DNA from: Siphonodentalium dalli
Lineage: Eukaryota; Mollusca; Scaphopoda; Gadilida; Siphonodentaliidae
DNA: 64,000 bases
Assembly: GCA_032622095.1 (NCBI GenBank)
Contig: CP136061.1
Span: 201,182,244 to 201,246,243 of the forward strand
Direction of reading: 5' to 3'
The translations under genes were made by a program, and so were the position numbers. The notes under the pieces were generated by a model. It was not told the origin of the DNA and searched no databases. It saw only the letters and a program-made list of their open reading frames with translations. Within the stretch, counting starts at the first letter, position 1. Each line of letters opens with the position of its first letter. This document shows, in pieces, positions 23,618-37,729 of this stretch.

Positions 23618-26375
23618 GTTTCCGTGTTAGTATATTCCTGATATGGTAGTAATAAAGAGCGTTCCGTGTTTAGTCTATTCCTGATATGGTAGAAATAGAG
23701 AGAATTTGTTTCACTTATGTCCGAAAAAATTAAAACAGCTGGAAAATGGTTTTGACCATAGAAAGTATTTTTTCAGAGCATTCGATGAAGCCGGTATATG
23801 AATATTTCGCGTATCTGTCTACGTATACATGTATCATATTACGTCCGGTATAGACAGAATTTGGAAACTCGAATGAGCCATGTCCGTTTAAGAGATATAC
23901 CTGGTACGGAGCCAAACATAAATGTAGTAGACTTTATTACTTTCTTATATCAAAGGAACCTGAACCATTTGTTGATTCTGCCAATACAGAGCTTAAATAC
24001 AAATCAGATCATGCTTTATAATAAACAAAATGTTCTTGATAATAAAAACATCAATGATCGCTTCCGGATATCTCTGGAAGTAAAGTCTATCACAAAATGG
24101 ACCAAAGTCTCACCACTCTCATGCTATGCATGTCATGGGCATATAGACTGCATAGTATCACATGTCCCATATCCACCCAATCACAATATTATGATATGTC
24201 ACCACACCCAGCATTCACGTTATTCTTCATCATAATATCATTTGTTAAATCCGACTTGCGTGCGTAACGCACACGATATAAAGCTATATGTATAAATTTT
24301 GAAAATTAGTTACGCATATCTACCATATGCCTTAAGGAATTTATCTCATTTTTACAAATATGATATTTAAATGGATTTGAAATACACCCTCTCGACATTT
24401 TACCAACCAACGATCATTTGGTTCAATGATAGGCGGGTGTCCCTTTTAAATTTCAGAACTTTTCATGAGATTGTATCGAATTCATATTATAAAAACCTCT
24501 ATGACATCGATTGTTTTGGACATTAGAAGCCCACTCATGTGCAGCCCACGATTTGTGATTTTCGGAAAACTAAGCCTCCAGACAACAACAAAGTCAGCGA
24601 CAGAGGGTTAATAATTGTCTCGTCTGATCGGAAAATGGGTCCAAAGGGCGTGAAACAGTGTGTCTACATGTATCAGTACTTTCAGCTTTCAAATACCATG
24701 CCCTGAACAACAACAATTAGTTTATTCTGATCGTCAAGTTGAGACATTGCAGAGATATATGGATATAATATACAATATATTTCAGTACAGGTATACATGT
24801 ATATATTATATATGGCATAATAATAGAAGATAAAAATGTTGGACGCTATTCGTTTTTTTTCAGTATGCCAGGCGGGTGGTAATAAGCCTCAAGCGGACCT
24901 GAAAATTTATAGGATCTTCTTAATAAACACTGATAGATTTTTAACTGTCTTTTCATTTCGGGAGTTGAAAAGAGCGGCTAGTTTGTAAGTGTTCGGTCTC
25001 TGGTAGTAGTAGTAGGGTTTCAGGTAATTTATTCTAAGTTCATTAAGTAATGAACGATATTCGATAAATGTGAATTTTCTGCCTATAGGTTACAAACAAT
25101 TAAATGTTTTCCATATGCGACAGTTTTGATTATAAATCCGACTGGCGATGGGTCAAGCATATATAATCACACAACCTCTACATTCACACACTTACCTTCC
25201 GTTTCATGTGGAGACGCACGTTTTGCATAAATCCAGCCATAAATTGCATGATATTTTCAACAAAGAATTTATGTGTCTATCTGGCGAAACATCGTGAATT
25301 ACAGAAACCATCATCTTAATTGAATATAGAATCTGAGCAATTATTAAGAGACGACAGAAACAATGGTTTTAATACATTTGAGAGGTTGAACATATTAATT
25401 TTGTTTGTCCCTTTCGGTACCGAGAACTGCCAGAATAATTAATGATTTTCACATAACACTCCAATTACCAAATAGCTTATTGTTAATTAGCTCCATGAGA
25501 GGAGGCTTCATTTGTATCATAATGTTGAGTTAGATTTTTAATTGCATAATATAGCATCATACCCCATAGATTATAATGCAGAATAAAGTAGTCACAAATA
25601 TTCCAGCCCAATGAAAACAAATGTTGATGTGCAGTGTGATCCACTCAAGCAGCGAGCAATCAATTGGAATAAGGCCACATTGTTCAGAGATATGGTGGTC
25701 AGTTTTAACTTGGTCAGGAACCCATGACCCAGAACTCATCTCAGTCCAGATATGATAGCATGGATATATGAACTGCACTTTTGAAGAAAACAAATATTTT
25801 ACAGAAGTTCTTGGAACCTGAAAACAGTGAAGTTTTAAATATTGTTCATGTCATAAAAGTAAAGTAAATGAGGTTATAATATCCAATTAGTCGATGGTTC
25901 TTAAATATTGTGTCACAATAATCGCTTGCACCAAATTTAGCAAAGAAATTACTAACATATTTTGAGAATAAACATTTTGAAATACCAGGAAATTTTGGCA
26001 AAACGTGCGTATGACCCTAAAGAATCAGTACAATCGCGACACGGTTACACGAACGTTTCTGACGTTAATCAGGCACTAACAGAGTCGACACTTCATAAAA
26101 AGCATGAACCGCATATCACTTCAAGCCGATCGTGTGCACGCGCTCGCTGTGTGTTGTTGTTGTTGTTGTTTTGAAAAGTTGTTCAAATTATTAATGTTCT
26201 ATTGAAATGTACTAGTATATGATTATAAGAAATGACTTGCAGATCGATTGGGGTCATTGGTTTTGACCGGCATAATAATTGAACAAAGTTCGTGTGAATC
26301 CCTTCGATATCCAGATATGTTGATCCCCGGAACTGACAAGCGAGCCTACTTTCAGGCTTCAAACAGCCACGGACA

Positions 26376-26911
26376 TTAAAGATACGGCCGGGCGGCGTTG
26401 GCGGTGGGTATGATGTTAAAATATTCAGCTCCGTCAAAAACCGCCATAAACAGAAAGAATAGTAAAATATAGACATACCTCGTTCTTATACCAATCAGAA
26501 ATTTGGCATAAACAGTATGTTATTGTCAAATGTTTTTCCTTTGTTATGTAAACAAAAGCAAAAAACGTTACAGAACCTGGCTTTTGTTTAGATCCGGATA
26601 TGGTAAACATAAAGAGCGTTATTTGTTACTGTTTTCCTTATATGGAAATAACAAAGAGCGTTTATATCATTTGTGTGTGATTAACCAATAGAATTGCGCT
26701 GTGTTATGCATGTAAAGAGAAGCAAAACTTCTGTAACACGAGTAGGCTCTTGATTACGTAAACCATCGTACGTCTTGACGATTACATACTATTTACGCGT
26801 TGATTATGTTTGGCATACGAACAAAACTATATATATTTTAATATTCCTTCCGTTGATGGCGATTTGAACAAATATGAATATTTCTTTAACGAACGCCGCT
26901 CGTGACTTTAA
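26376..26911. mobile_element. Kolobok/T2-like TTAA MITE, 536 bp, second copy
   Basis: TTAAAGATACGGCCGGGCGG at 26376 and GCCGCTCGTGACTTTAA at 26911 are TTAA-flanked inverted ends. The interior closely follows the copy at 19030 (GGCGGTGGGTATG, GTCAAAAACCGCC, AACAGTATGTTATTGTCA, AAAGAGCG). Confidence 0.7.
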
Positions 26912-27289
26912 ATATACACAACACGTTGGTGTGCTGGTCGACGACAATCTACATCTTAAACCGACATGGCTCGTTCGAGCTTCCAACTATGTCTATACAA
27001 TGTCGTCTGTACGCAATTTATAAGAAGGTTTAAGATAGGTTGACAAATACACGAAATATTGATATACGAGCTTCATGTGCTCTGACAAAATACCGTCCAT
27101 GATCACAGCCATTTTCCAGCTGTTTTAATTTTTTCGCGCAGAAGCAGCTGGCTGAAAAGGATTAGACGCTCTTTATTTCTACCATATCGGAGATAGACTA
27201 ACACGGAACGCTCTTTTCTGATCTAGGCAGTGGCTGTTTTTTGTTTGGGACCCCGAAACAAATATTTCGTGTTTGTTGTCTTTTCTGTC

Positions 27290-28080
27290 TATCGAGCCCT
27301 CCGTCCGTCTGTCCGTTCGACAGATTGTTCGTGTCCGCTCCACAACATCTCGACGCTTTATTGGATTATGTTGAAACTTGCCATAGTTGTTCCTATATTG
27401 AGGAGGCGATGTGTCCAGCGTTCGCGCTGGGTCGAAACATTTTGTGGCCAAAAGTTTAGCCAAATGAAAATTTTATTAGCCAAATGAAAAAAACTTTGGC
27501 CAAATTAAATCCTCATTTTCTCGGCGATTCACAATTAATGACTAACATATTTGTTTTAAACTTTATTTGTTACTCAGAATAGAAACATAACTAAAACAAC
27601 ACAAAAACAACTTTAAAAACAATATTATATATACGAACATAGGTATGCGTTATAGATATCGCACAGACATATCAATTCATATAAAGCATTAATACAAAAT
27701 TGTGTCGCGCACAAGGTCGCAGAACAAGGTCGTTGTCCCAATTAAATCCCCATGCAGACATGTTCCTTCCTGCCCGCTCCATACATAATTATGTAAAATT
27801 TGGCATATAGTTGTTCCTAATGACGAGACGATGTGTCGCGCACAATTTGTTTTCCAAATGTTGAATGTCTAGGTCACAGGACAATGTCGTTCTCTCGATT
27901 AAGTCACAAGACACTACCCTTCGTGTCCGCTCCATAACTTTTGTGTGCATCACATTATTTCAACGAAACACGGCGCGATGGTTAACTCAAGGGTGACGGT
28001 GTGTGCAATGTGGTTGACCCAAGGGTGACGGTGTGTGGACAGTCAAAGGTCAAGGTCGGATCCGATGCGATAACATACTC
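27290..28080 (+). repeat. Degenerate core repeats with GTCCGCTCCAYAAC motif
   Basis: After a GTCCGTCTGTCCGTTCG microsatellite-like start, three diverged units share TGTCCGCTCCATAAC-like, TTGTTCCTA and GACGATGTGTCGCGCAC-like motifs, ending near GGTCAAAGGTCAAGG-type sequence. The layout resembles a decayed pearl/DINE-type element; the ends are not identifiable. Confidence 0.45.
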
Positions 28081-31000
28081 AACGGATTGCACATATTTTC
28101 AAAACCAACGCATACCTTATATGGAAACTATGTCATAATTTTGCCTATTTCCGATGCATTCTTTTATATCATAGGGCGTAGATACCAAAACTGATAGGTT
28201 TTTTCATGAAACTGTTGAAACTGTGGAATCAGATATTTTCATCAAAATTCTTAATCAGAACATAGGATGATAATAAACTACTTGAAAAGACGATATTCAT
28301 CACACAAAAGCTCAATCAACGAATACGAAAATGTGTTCGTATCATCTGTGCAAATTCAGATGTACAGTCCAAATACCTATGAAACAAGAGATTTTAATAG
28401 GTTTGGTTGCAGCGACTGCATTGGGTGTCATTGTCATAAGTGGTTTTGGTCCAAATATTGACCATCTTGACACAGATTGGAAAATAATCAGTTTCCACAG
28501 TGACTGAATGTTGGGTTTTTACCGTGAAGAGAAATGATAGAGAATCGTCTCTCTGATCAATCTGACTCACTTCGAGTGAGTAATGAGCAGAGAGACCATC
28601 TCTGACAATTTTCGTCCAAGTAGACTGTCGACCTCTATCAATACCGGGAAAAATTCAAAAGAAAATATTGGTAGGTGTATTTTGGAGTGCAAATCGCCAA
28701 GTGGCTTTAATTTGCCTACGTGAGTGATGCCACGGGTACGCCGGCCAAGCATGAATAATGTGTTACATGTGTGGACATGCAAGCAAGGTTACCCAGAGTG
28801 CGGTCTTCTCAATCATATATAGTAGGCAGTATATATGTGTAGACTTTGAATAAATAATGGACGTACCTGATATTTTACTAATAAAGTTGAGTAGTTGTCC
28901 GTGTTCATCGATTGATAATTATCTACGGCGCGACGATCGCATGCAGTGTCCATTAATTAGAACAAGAATCGATTTCACGTTTACATTGAGTTTTGATCCC
29001 ATATCAGATAAGCCTGGTGGCAGGATGAATATTGAAATTATGTTCGCTGCATGACCCATGACCCGAGCGAGCGGGTCCCCTATATTATCACAGATCAAGT
29101 GGTCCTGCTAATCTGCTATGGTGCGGTTGGATCCTGCTGAATTTCTATTATGTTGTTAGGGAAAACTGATGTTGTTAACAAAAAGTACCGTTATATTTTT
29201 TTAATTTGACTTTAAGGTGTTCCGATAATCTGAACATATCCAGGAAAAGCCATTATGCGCATCAATCATTCAAAAACATATTTATTGCGAAATATTTGTA
29301 ATACTGGTTGTATTAGTTGTAGAACATGGATTATAATCAAGATGGTTATTCACATCTTTTTCGAAATACCAGAGCAGGCATTATTCTATTACATCATAGC
29401 AATTCAACAGGACGACCAGCATCATAGAATATCAGCAGTACCACTTGACCAGGGTGTATATATATTTACCACAAGCACAGTGTCCCTTCAAGCTGCGACC
29501 AAGTTGAAATACACATCGTTATCAGACTTATTATGAGCTGCAGTGAAATCACATGTCGGTTAAAATGAATGGAATATGGGGTCATGTTGATGCCATTTCG
29601 TTTGACTATTTCGGTTCCTTCGCTCGTTTCGCCCGGTGGTCCCCAGTGGTTTACGGACGCATCCGGGGTGTCATTATCAGGACTCCATATTAACGTGATA
29701 TTCCAAGTACATGTATCTGCATAGTCGAACCGTTTTCAATCAGACTACGCCACGTACATCTGATGCTATTTTATGATTCATGAAGTATTTATTTACAACA
29801 GCTGTGATCCATACATTGGTTGACGATACAGCATCTGTCGCATGCATGCTACTATTCGTTCTGTACTCGCGCGATTTCATACAATAACGGATGCTTCTGT
29901 ATGGGTTCTGCTACATGATAAGGTATGTTCGTTAGATATTTGTAGTTTCCGACACTGCTGCCTGAAGCAAAACAATCCCTCCTATATAAAATACACATGC
30001 ATTTTTGTAATGCCACTTGCGTGTATGGTCATGTACGCTCGGTACTTGTTCGTATAGTAAAGACATCCGCAATTGTTTGCATGCAAATGGCAAACTCACG
30101 TTGGGGACTGTTCCGAATTAGGCAATGGTCACCCGCGCAACGATGTCTGCCAAGAAAATAAATAGTATCCTCTACAAATTATTATACTACACGAGAAATC
30201 AATATGGAAAATATTGTATATACGATAACAACTTATATTACATATATATGTAATGTAGAATAGGTATAAAATATTTTCCACGTGGCGCATGCATATAGGA
30301 TATTCAAGGCACTATGAACATTGACACGATGTGGATCAAAGACACTGTTAAACAATTCATAATGAACAATATGTGCTTGCAACATGGCGACAAAACAAAT
30401 TCTATGAAAATTATATGTACCGCATATATATAACACAAATTCAATATGGAATTTTATTTAAATCATGTCAAGAAAATATTCATTGTCTGCTGTCCGCTTC
30501 CGAAACTATCGTCTACGATTGAAACCGGTTCATGGGAAAAACATGGGCAATTCTGAAACCAAAGGCGCTATTTATACAAAACCATGCACTATACATGAGA
30601 TGAATTTTACTATATTTTTAATTGCGAAAGCATTGAAACGCTGAGAAGACGTTACTTATCTTTAACTTTGACATGGTATGCAAGCTCTCACGACTAATTA
30701 GGACAATACTTAATACCAGAGACCTTATATACACCTTCCCAAACTATGAATTTAAACAGCACTATATACAACGTTCGGTTCATCCACCACAACCGGTGCC
30801 ATTCGTTAAATAGACACAAACTCTATACCGGCCGAAATATCGAAAACTATTGATTTGTGAAATGCACACAAGAACCACCAACGCCATTCATTGATTAAAG
30901 AATGTTATTTTGAATGACCTTATGTTATACATGTTTGTGTATTATGAATGAAATTAAGTTATATGCTGGTAGTCGCTCAGCGCGCAAGATCATAATTAAA

Positions 31001-33513
31001 GACGCTATTTTTTATCTACCGCTTTTGGGAGACTGGATCTTAGATACTCTTTATAGGAGAAAGTCATTGGATTTTGTTTTAATTCAAAATGTGCTAAAAC
31101 TTCCTCCTTAGTATGCCGATCAAAAACATGCACATTGAGGCATCTCATTTATGACAGCTAAACACTAAGCGTAATTTGATTCAGAAGAACTGGTGGGGTG
31201 GTGAGACTACAAATTATATACAAAGTATTTACAAATTGTTTACAAACTATATACAATGATATATGTCCACTTGTGAATATGTTAGACATTATGTTATACC
31301 TGTTTTTGATGTTGACAACCCAAATTATTATCAGTGTTAAAAAGGCAATTGGGAGAGGAGGTTATGCATGGTGAATCGCACTTATCATCCAATCCCAATG
31401 CCAAGTTTATTGTAATATACTTATTGGTAATACATGTATATTTGTTTTACAAAACTGATTGTCAGCAGCTGGTTCAGCATTTTAGGTACACCCGATTAAT
31501 GTTCCGATTTGATGGCTCAAGTTACGTCGGAATGAACCAATTGTTTAAAAGATATATTTCGGTCCACTGTATTGTCGGATTCCCAATACTTGCCATGGTA
31601 TCAAATTCATTCTGAAAGTAGGGGTCATCTACGTTAATGGTCAAATTTGCGTGTATATATACAAGGTGCCGATTTGATGGCTATATCTTTGTTGGACTGA
31701 ACCACCATGTCATTTGCAACAATACCCATTTCTGGTCATTATAATGGACTCCGTATACCGCTACTGAGGGGTTTTGTTCGGAATTAAGTCAACACTAAGA
31801 TGTTAACCATTTCAAGCAGCCATCTTGACGACCATCTAAGAAATCATCATCTCACATTAGCACGAAATAACACAATGAGATCCTAAAACTTATGATGGTG
31901 CTAGTGCTGTACTTTTCAGGTTCTTTCCCAGTGGGAACCTATACTCCGCGTGACAAGGACGGTAATTCTTTACCGCCATCTGAATTTAACCCGAATTTCT
32001 CAAATTCCCCAAGGCTGCCGGTGACTAGTCCGGTGGATTATTTTGACGGATACCCCAGATCACGGGAATCCACACATCAGCCAAAAATCGTGGCTTGGCT
32101 GTCGGACAAGACAGGGTATACCCCCTAACCGTTCATGTCAATTGCCATAATTGATTTCGTGTTATTACCTTAAATCGGCATTCGAAGCCATGTCCATCGA
32201 CAGTCCAAAAAAACCCGGTTTTACAAACCGTCTTTTATGACCGTGGATTCCAAAATTATTGTTATATATATTCAGTTAGGCGGAGCTGTAAATAACGCCG
32301 ATTCAGTGCGGAAGCAATCAATATGTTTATTTCCCTCCTTCCATATATTGGTACTTGAGGACATAATAGTATAGGTATAAACATCAATATAATATAATAT
32401 ACACATGTAATGCGGTGGGTCAAGAATATATTAGGTAAAATATGTCAAATTTGTAAAATTCGCTAAATTGATCAGTTTTATCTTGTTTGTTTGCTGAATA
32501 ATGTGACTAGTTTCGCTCTTGTTTGGTTGCTATGGAAATAATGCCTCATATGGATGCGACATACCGATTATAACGAACTACAGACAAGTATATAATGGTA
32601 TTAATCTCCCTTCTCTTGTTTGCCATAAAGATGACACATTGCCGATGTTTCTGAATTTTTCCAGCTTGACACTTCTATGAGGAGTTGGTTATTTATTGTT
32701 CTCATTCGAGAATGTCATCAATCGTACCTGTTTAGGCTTGCGTTTTGTCTTTCCACAATAAGTAAGATCACTAACTCGCGGTGAATCCGCTATTTGGTCT
32801 CCGGAGGTCAAAGTTAAGAAGTAGCATATATTTTTAGCATATGGGTCCAGTCTGGGAATTCCCAAAATAAAATGGCAACAGTTCGTTACCGAATCGCAGG
32901 TGCGACAACTTCATAAAACTAATTAAACAATCACCCTGAATACATACAATACGTAGGTTTCGCGCAGTAGATGGATTGAGTGTATCACATATATGTTTTT
33001 GCGTTATTTTTTTTATCGCAAATACTCGCTATTTATCAGTAAATTATGAGAAGTTCGTTGACAAAAGGGGGCGTCCATCGCTTAAACGTCTGAATGTCCG
33101 CATCGTCACCAGATCCTAACTCTGTAGAAGACATGGCCACAAAACAATTCTTAAACCCGTTGTTGCACTCAGAATAACTGAAATTATGCCATCAAATGCT
33201 GATAAAAAAAAATGCTCGCAGTGTCGAATGTTTACAAATGGATGCCAGCTACTTCTTAACTTTTACCTTTTACCGGTGGGTTGGGTAAAATGCTAGGAAT
33301 CGGACCATATATGGAACCATCGGCCATCTTGAAAATCGCGAGCCAGTGACAAGGCTTATTAAGTTCAGCTCGGGCTGTCTCAGGCGTTGACAAGTAAATC
33401 AGTATCTTAAAATGACTTTCAATTCGGACTTACTATTTACCATCCATCTCTTTTTGAAGTAACATTGAGCCATTTAGCCGGTGAGATTAGACCACATTTA
33501 AAACATACACACA
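28081..33513. other. Long tract with no recognisable gene
   Basis: Scattered short frames, ATG-rich and AT-rich sequence; a small imperfect palindrome with CACTTCGAGTG lies at about 28568. One weak exon-like frame at 31920-32128 is listed separately. Nothing else is supportable. Confidence 0.4.
31920..32128 (+). CDS. Possible terminal exon, unknown protein
   Basis: An open frame follows an acceptor-like ACTTTTCAG (31911-31919) and ends at TAA 32126-32128. The peptide is proline-, serine- and aspartate-rich with normal complexity (contains VGTYTPRDKDGNSLPPSEF and ends with KTGYTP). I recognise no family and see no upstream partner exon, so this may be chance. Confidence 0.2.
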
Positions 33514-33738
33514 TTAATCCCTTCCATGACTGGAGCTACCGGAAATTTTGAGAAAGTCCTGTACCAATGCATTCTCGGGTATATACGAGTCAGGGAGCCT
33601 CGTACGTATATATCGTAAGCCAGTGCATTATCTTATATATGCGAGGCTCCCTATGGGAGACTCGCATATATATAAGAGAATGAACTGGCACATTATATTT
33701 AATTATGCACCAGCTCAGCTCCCGTCATTAAAGGGTTA
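33514..33738. mobile_element. piggyBac-like MITE, 225 bp, decayed ends
   Basis: TTAATCCCTTCCATGACTGG at 33514 and CTCCCGTCATTAAAGGGTTA at 33738 are inverted. The interior has nested palindromes of CCAATGCATTCTC and ATATATGCGAGGCTCCC. It is the same family as 46582-47066 and the remnants at 10895 and 58922. Confidence 0.65.
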
Positions 33739-33959
33739 TGTCTGCTGATTTTCAGATAACTGATACATTTCGGAAAGATGTGCCGACACATGCAAATCTG
33801 AAGTTGTTAGATGCATGATTGAAGACGACCATTAAAATGGTAAGTTTCACTCGAAAGCGGCTAAATGTGTTCTGATATACTATAGTCATTTATCAAGGTA
33901 TTATATTATCCACAAACCTACGTCTCCCTGTGACTCGATTGGTATGGTGTACATTAGAC

Positions 33960-34095
33960 TACAGTAATGCTCTAATTAATCGACTGGCGAGAGCTTTCCG
34001 ATGAATGGCAACAAGCCATATTTCCGACTAAATCCTGAAAAGTTACCCATAATTCTGTTGTGGTTAATGAGTCGATTAATTAGAGCATTACTGTA
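33960..34095. mobile_element. CAGTAATGCNC-family MITE, 136 bp
   Basis: TACAGTAATGCTCTAATTAA at 33960 mirrors TTAATTAGAGCATTACTGTA at 34095, flanked by TA. One arm of the central AGAGCTTTCC hairpin is deleted compared with 17761. Confidence 0.8.
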
Positions 34096-35460
34096 CATAC
34101 TGATATTCCCCTTGTTCACGACATATAGTGTTAACACATCGGATTTACAATATATTATGACGTTTGGGGTCGATGATTTTAGTTTCAGAATGTGTTTGAT
34201 AAATTTCTTTTGAACCGCTTCCAACACATTGTTATTTCTAAAGCCACATACTTCACATTCTTACAGAAGTGTTGGTAATATATGAGTAAATTAAGTTTTA
34301 TGGTCAGACAATGTTTCATTGCTTTACAAATTATAACATACATTGCACTTGTTTCTTTTTCTGCTAAGTTCATTTTTGCCGACATGAATGAGTTTGCTTT
34401 ACATAATGATATGCTGAGATAATCAACTTATCAACATCAAATTATCAACATATATCGATTATTCTACCCCTGACGTAAAATGTGTGGGTTTTTTTTTTAG
34501 ATTGTGAATTTATCGAAAAGCACATAATTGAATAGCCCACTTAATTTACGAGTCACCGATTATTGTTTTTATAGTGCTTGATATACGGTTTTAATAATAA
34601 TCTATGCCATAAAATATGATTAAAATACTATAATTCATCACCATTTGGAACGTATATGTGTCTCAAAAGTTGCCCATAGCGTAATAGAAAATAATTGAAA
34701 TCATAAAAACATTTCCCCCGTTGTATCGCACAGAATGCAACAGAATTCAAACTATGGTTTATTTTCAAGGGAATGGGAATAACTCTACGTCTAAATATGT
34801 AAAGTTATTCCCTTCCATTAAAATAATAGACTTCGTGCACAAACTTGAGCACAGAACATACGTCGATATCTCAACAAAAACAACATGTTCTCAGTTTATT
34901 ACATCAAATAAGTTGATAATACAATGCTTTGGAGCTTCCTCCTTCAAAAGTTATATAATATGGCATATATTTTATATGATGTGATCTGGGGTTCGAAAAT
35001 TAATTGAGCCTTTTAATTTTTTCCACATTTGCACAGTATTCTTCGAATTAACATTCTCAAATAAGTATTTCAAATATATTTGGCTTTCGGCCATGCATAT
35101 TGTAGGATCTGCGTATTAATATTTTTATCGTTCACATTGAGCATACTTTTTGAGGAGGTTTATCGCAGATAGTTGCATCCCGAATAGAGAAGTGAGTATT
35201 TACAATAAGTATTGTGCGTAGTTCAGACGATGTTTTCTATGAAGTGGTTAGGTCGATTTGTTTGAAATTTTCGGCGATTTTACTAGAATGTTACCTTCCT
35301 CCAGTTGGCATATCGCCTGAATACCAACGTATTAGTTTCTCGCACCCGAATAAGTACATAATATGTCTTTAATATTCATGCGGATAACCACATGTGCCAC
35401 AAATCATGATTTACATTTGGTATAGAGAAACAGCTGTTATGTGTGAGTTTAATTCAAATC
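34096..35460. other. Non-coding tract, nothing recognised
   Basis: AT-rich, short frames only, no clear repeats or inverted ends. Confidence 0.4.
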
Positions 35461-35490
35461 TACTGATATCATGTAGCGAATATCCCTCTG

Positions 35491-35925
35491 CATCCATGGG
35501 CGATTGAACAAGTCGCCAGCTGTAGCGGGAGTGAATATATTAACCCATTCGCTGCTATAAATGTACGAAAAACGCCAAAAATAACACCCTACGAGCGCAC
35601 CTCCCCCATACAAGGGTCCGAGAGAGATGGGTCATGCACTATCGTTCAGAATATACCTATATGTTCCAAAGTTCCAATCCCCAAGTCAGTTGATAGCTTG
35701 AGCGAAAACGGCACTATTACCCCCTAACTTGCGTCCGGTTCCGTCAGGTATACTCAAACCCCAAAAAGACACCGAAGACACCGACCGCACCTCCCCTAGC
35801 AGTCTGACAACGGAAATTGACATTATATTATGCAGTGAGTAGCAATCGTCTGCATTCATGGGCGATCTGGAAGTCGCTAGCTGTAGCGGAAGTGAATATA
35901 TCAACCCATACGCTGCTGACATTCG
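35491..35925. repeat. Direct duplication, ~70-100 bp, 362 bp apart
   Basis: CATCCATGGGCGATTGAA ... AGCTGTAGCGG ... GAATATATTAACCCAT at about 35491 recurs as CATTCATGGGCGATCTGG ... AGCTGTAGCGG at about 35853. Both are followed by a GCTGCT motif. Confidence 0.6.
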
Positions 35926-37259
35926 CTATTGGCTTCACCGGCGGCGGCGGCGGTTTTCAACTGTTCGCACACAAGTGAAACAACTAGACACTCTTTATTG
36001 CTACCATATCAGGGATAGAATATCAAGGAACGCTCTTTTCTGTTTCATTTCGTGGACATGTCTGTTGTTTCTTCGCGACCGAAACCAAACTCCATGCAGG
36101 GTTTACCTCCCTTCATGAATCGGTAAGACCGCTGCTATCGGCGACATTTCACCTACATTTGGTGGACTTCCGCGATATTAAAATATATACTGAGCGAACA
36201 GAGCAAAATGATAAAATAATCTGAGAAACTAATCAACACCAGTTTTTGCGAAGAGCCAAAATAAAGAACAAAACGAATAACCAAATTAACCCGTTTTGGT
36301 TCCTAGCGGTTTTCAATTGTGCGACGTCGGAATACAGCGGCCATTCGAGCTTCCTTTTATGGGGTTGCTTCGGTGGCCGTGTGGTATTGACGTCGGACTT
36401 TGAGTCGCAAGGCGCGCTCGCCGTCGGGCCGGGGTTCGTATCCCACCCAATCCAGGGGGGGGGGTCGGAAAAATTTCCAGGCACGTATGATGGAGTCTCT
36501 TGGGTCCAAAAAACAGTTTTTTCCATATGCCAATTTTTTTTCCATCCCTGCTATTGAGTCTTATTTTGATGTGTTTTGAACAGAAACAGGTCATATATAG
36601 TTAATACTAATGCTATACTACATATAGAGGTTATCAGAAGTTGGATCAGTTGCACAATGGCCAAAAATAACCCAAATTCAACTAGACACTGCGCTATTGG
36701 AAAAATAAAATTTAATCAGGATTCCATCTACTGATACAATAAAATAAGAATAACTATGCAGAACTCAGCTGAAAATAAGCAATAAAATGAAAGCACACTT
36801 GACCATATGTGACTTGGAAATAAAGATATAATAAATAATGGAATAAATAGACTTTTGACAACGTAAAACAAAATCTTAACAAATAAATTGAAGGCCAGCC
36901 GGGCCAGCTTGAACAATTTCACATTGTTTTCCATGTTAATGTGGATCAGCTTGTAATGTTAATCACAGTAACGAAGATTTTATCGTCACTGATATCGTGA
37001 GCAAAAAAGAAGTGAAATTGGGCTATCCATCCATATTATTCCCAATTATTACGAAGCCTATTACTTCAGACAGTGGCTACCAGCCTGCCATTACACGCTA
37101 TAACATGTTTCCTCAGTTCTGGTTTCTGAGATGCCCCAAGAAGAGTCACGCATGTATATCATGGTTATGTTTGGTATTAGCACTATTCTTCAAACTGGGA
37201 TGAACTGGGATGAACAGTTCTATTTCCACATGTTTTGATAAACAATTTGATTCTAGCTA

Positions 37260-37398
37260 TACAGTAATGCCCTAATTAAACGACCCCATAACCACAGCAG
37301 AATAATGGGTAATTTTTCAGGATTTAGTCGGAAATTAAAATTAAATGACCCATTATTCTGCTGTGGCTATGGAGTCGAATAATTAGGGCATTACTGTA
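37260..37398. mobile_element. CAGTAATGCCC-family MITE nested in the hAT-like element
   Basis: TACAGTAATGCCCTAATTAA at 37260 mirrors TTAGGGCATTACTGTA at 37398, TA-flanked, 139 bp. It lacks the central GGAAAGCTCT hairpin found at 17761. Confidence 0.8.
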
Positions 37399-37729
37399 TA
37401 TCACATAGCAAATATCAAAATATCAAATAATCTGAAATGTGTTGTACCGGTACCATGTATTCTGTAGAATACTCAAATGTGATTATGTGACTAGATCATG
37501 TGACTATATATTATGAAAATGAATGTTAATAAAAACCTTGGCACTCTGCCTGTATCCGTAGAAATGTGATTATGTTGACACATTTCTTGATTAATGACAC
37601 TTATATGATAAATTCAAATAGTATAGTTATCTCATTATGCACTGTTCTATTAAAATATAGCGCAATAAATTATGATAATGCAGGATAATCAGCTATTTGG
37701 TTGGTCAATTGATAATTTTTCTCAAATTT

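Larger units (their letters stand above)
23030..27270. mobile_element. Large TIR element, ~4.2 kb with nested insertions
   Basis: The left arm (about 23115-23185 and 23620-23765) is the inverse of the right arm (about 27100-27265). Shared motifs include GAAAAGAGCG, CCGTGTTAGT, GATATGGTAGAAAT and AAAAAATTAAAACAGCTGGA. A 430-bp foldback element splits the left arm and a Kolobok-like MITE sits inside near the right arm. A partial relative of the arm occurs at 35985-36075. No transposase frame was recognised; the 145-codon frame at 23798-24235 resembles nothing I know. Confidence 0.55.

Noticed and set aside
23798-24235. 145-codon frame as a gene
   Set aside because: No family resemblance, lies between transposon arms, and has no supporting splice or promoter signal.
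36364-36452. Functional tRNA gene
   Set aside because: A- and B-box-like motifs are present, but no complete cloverleaf closes and the same segment recurs in 332-bp tandem units, so it is SINE-like.
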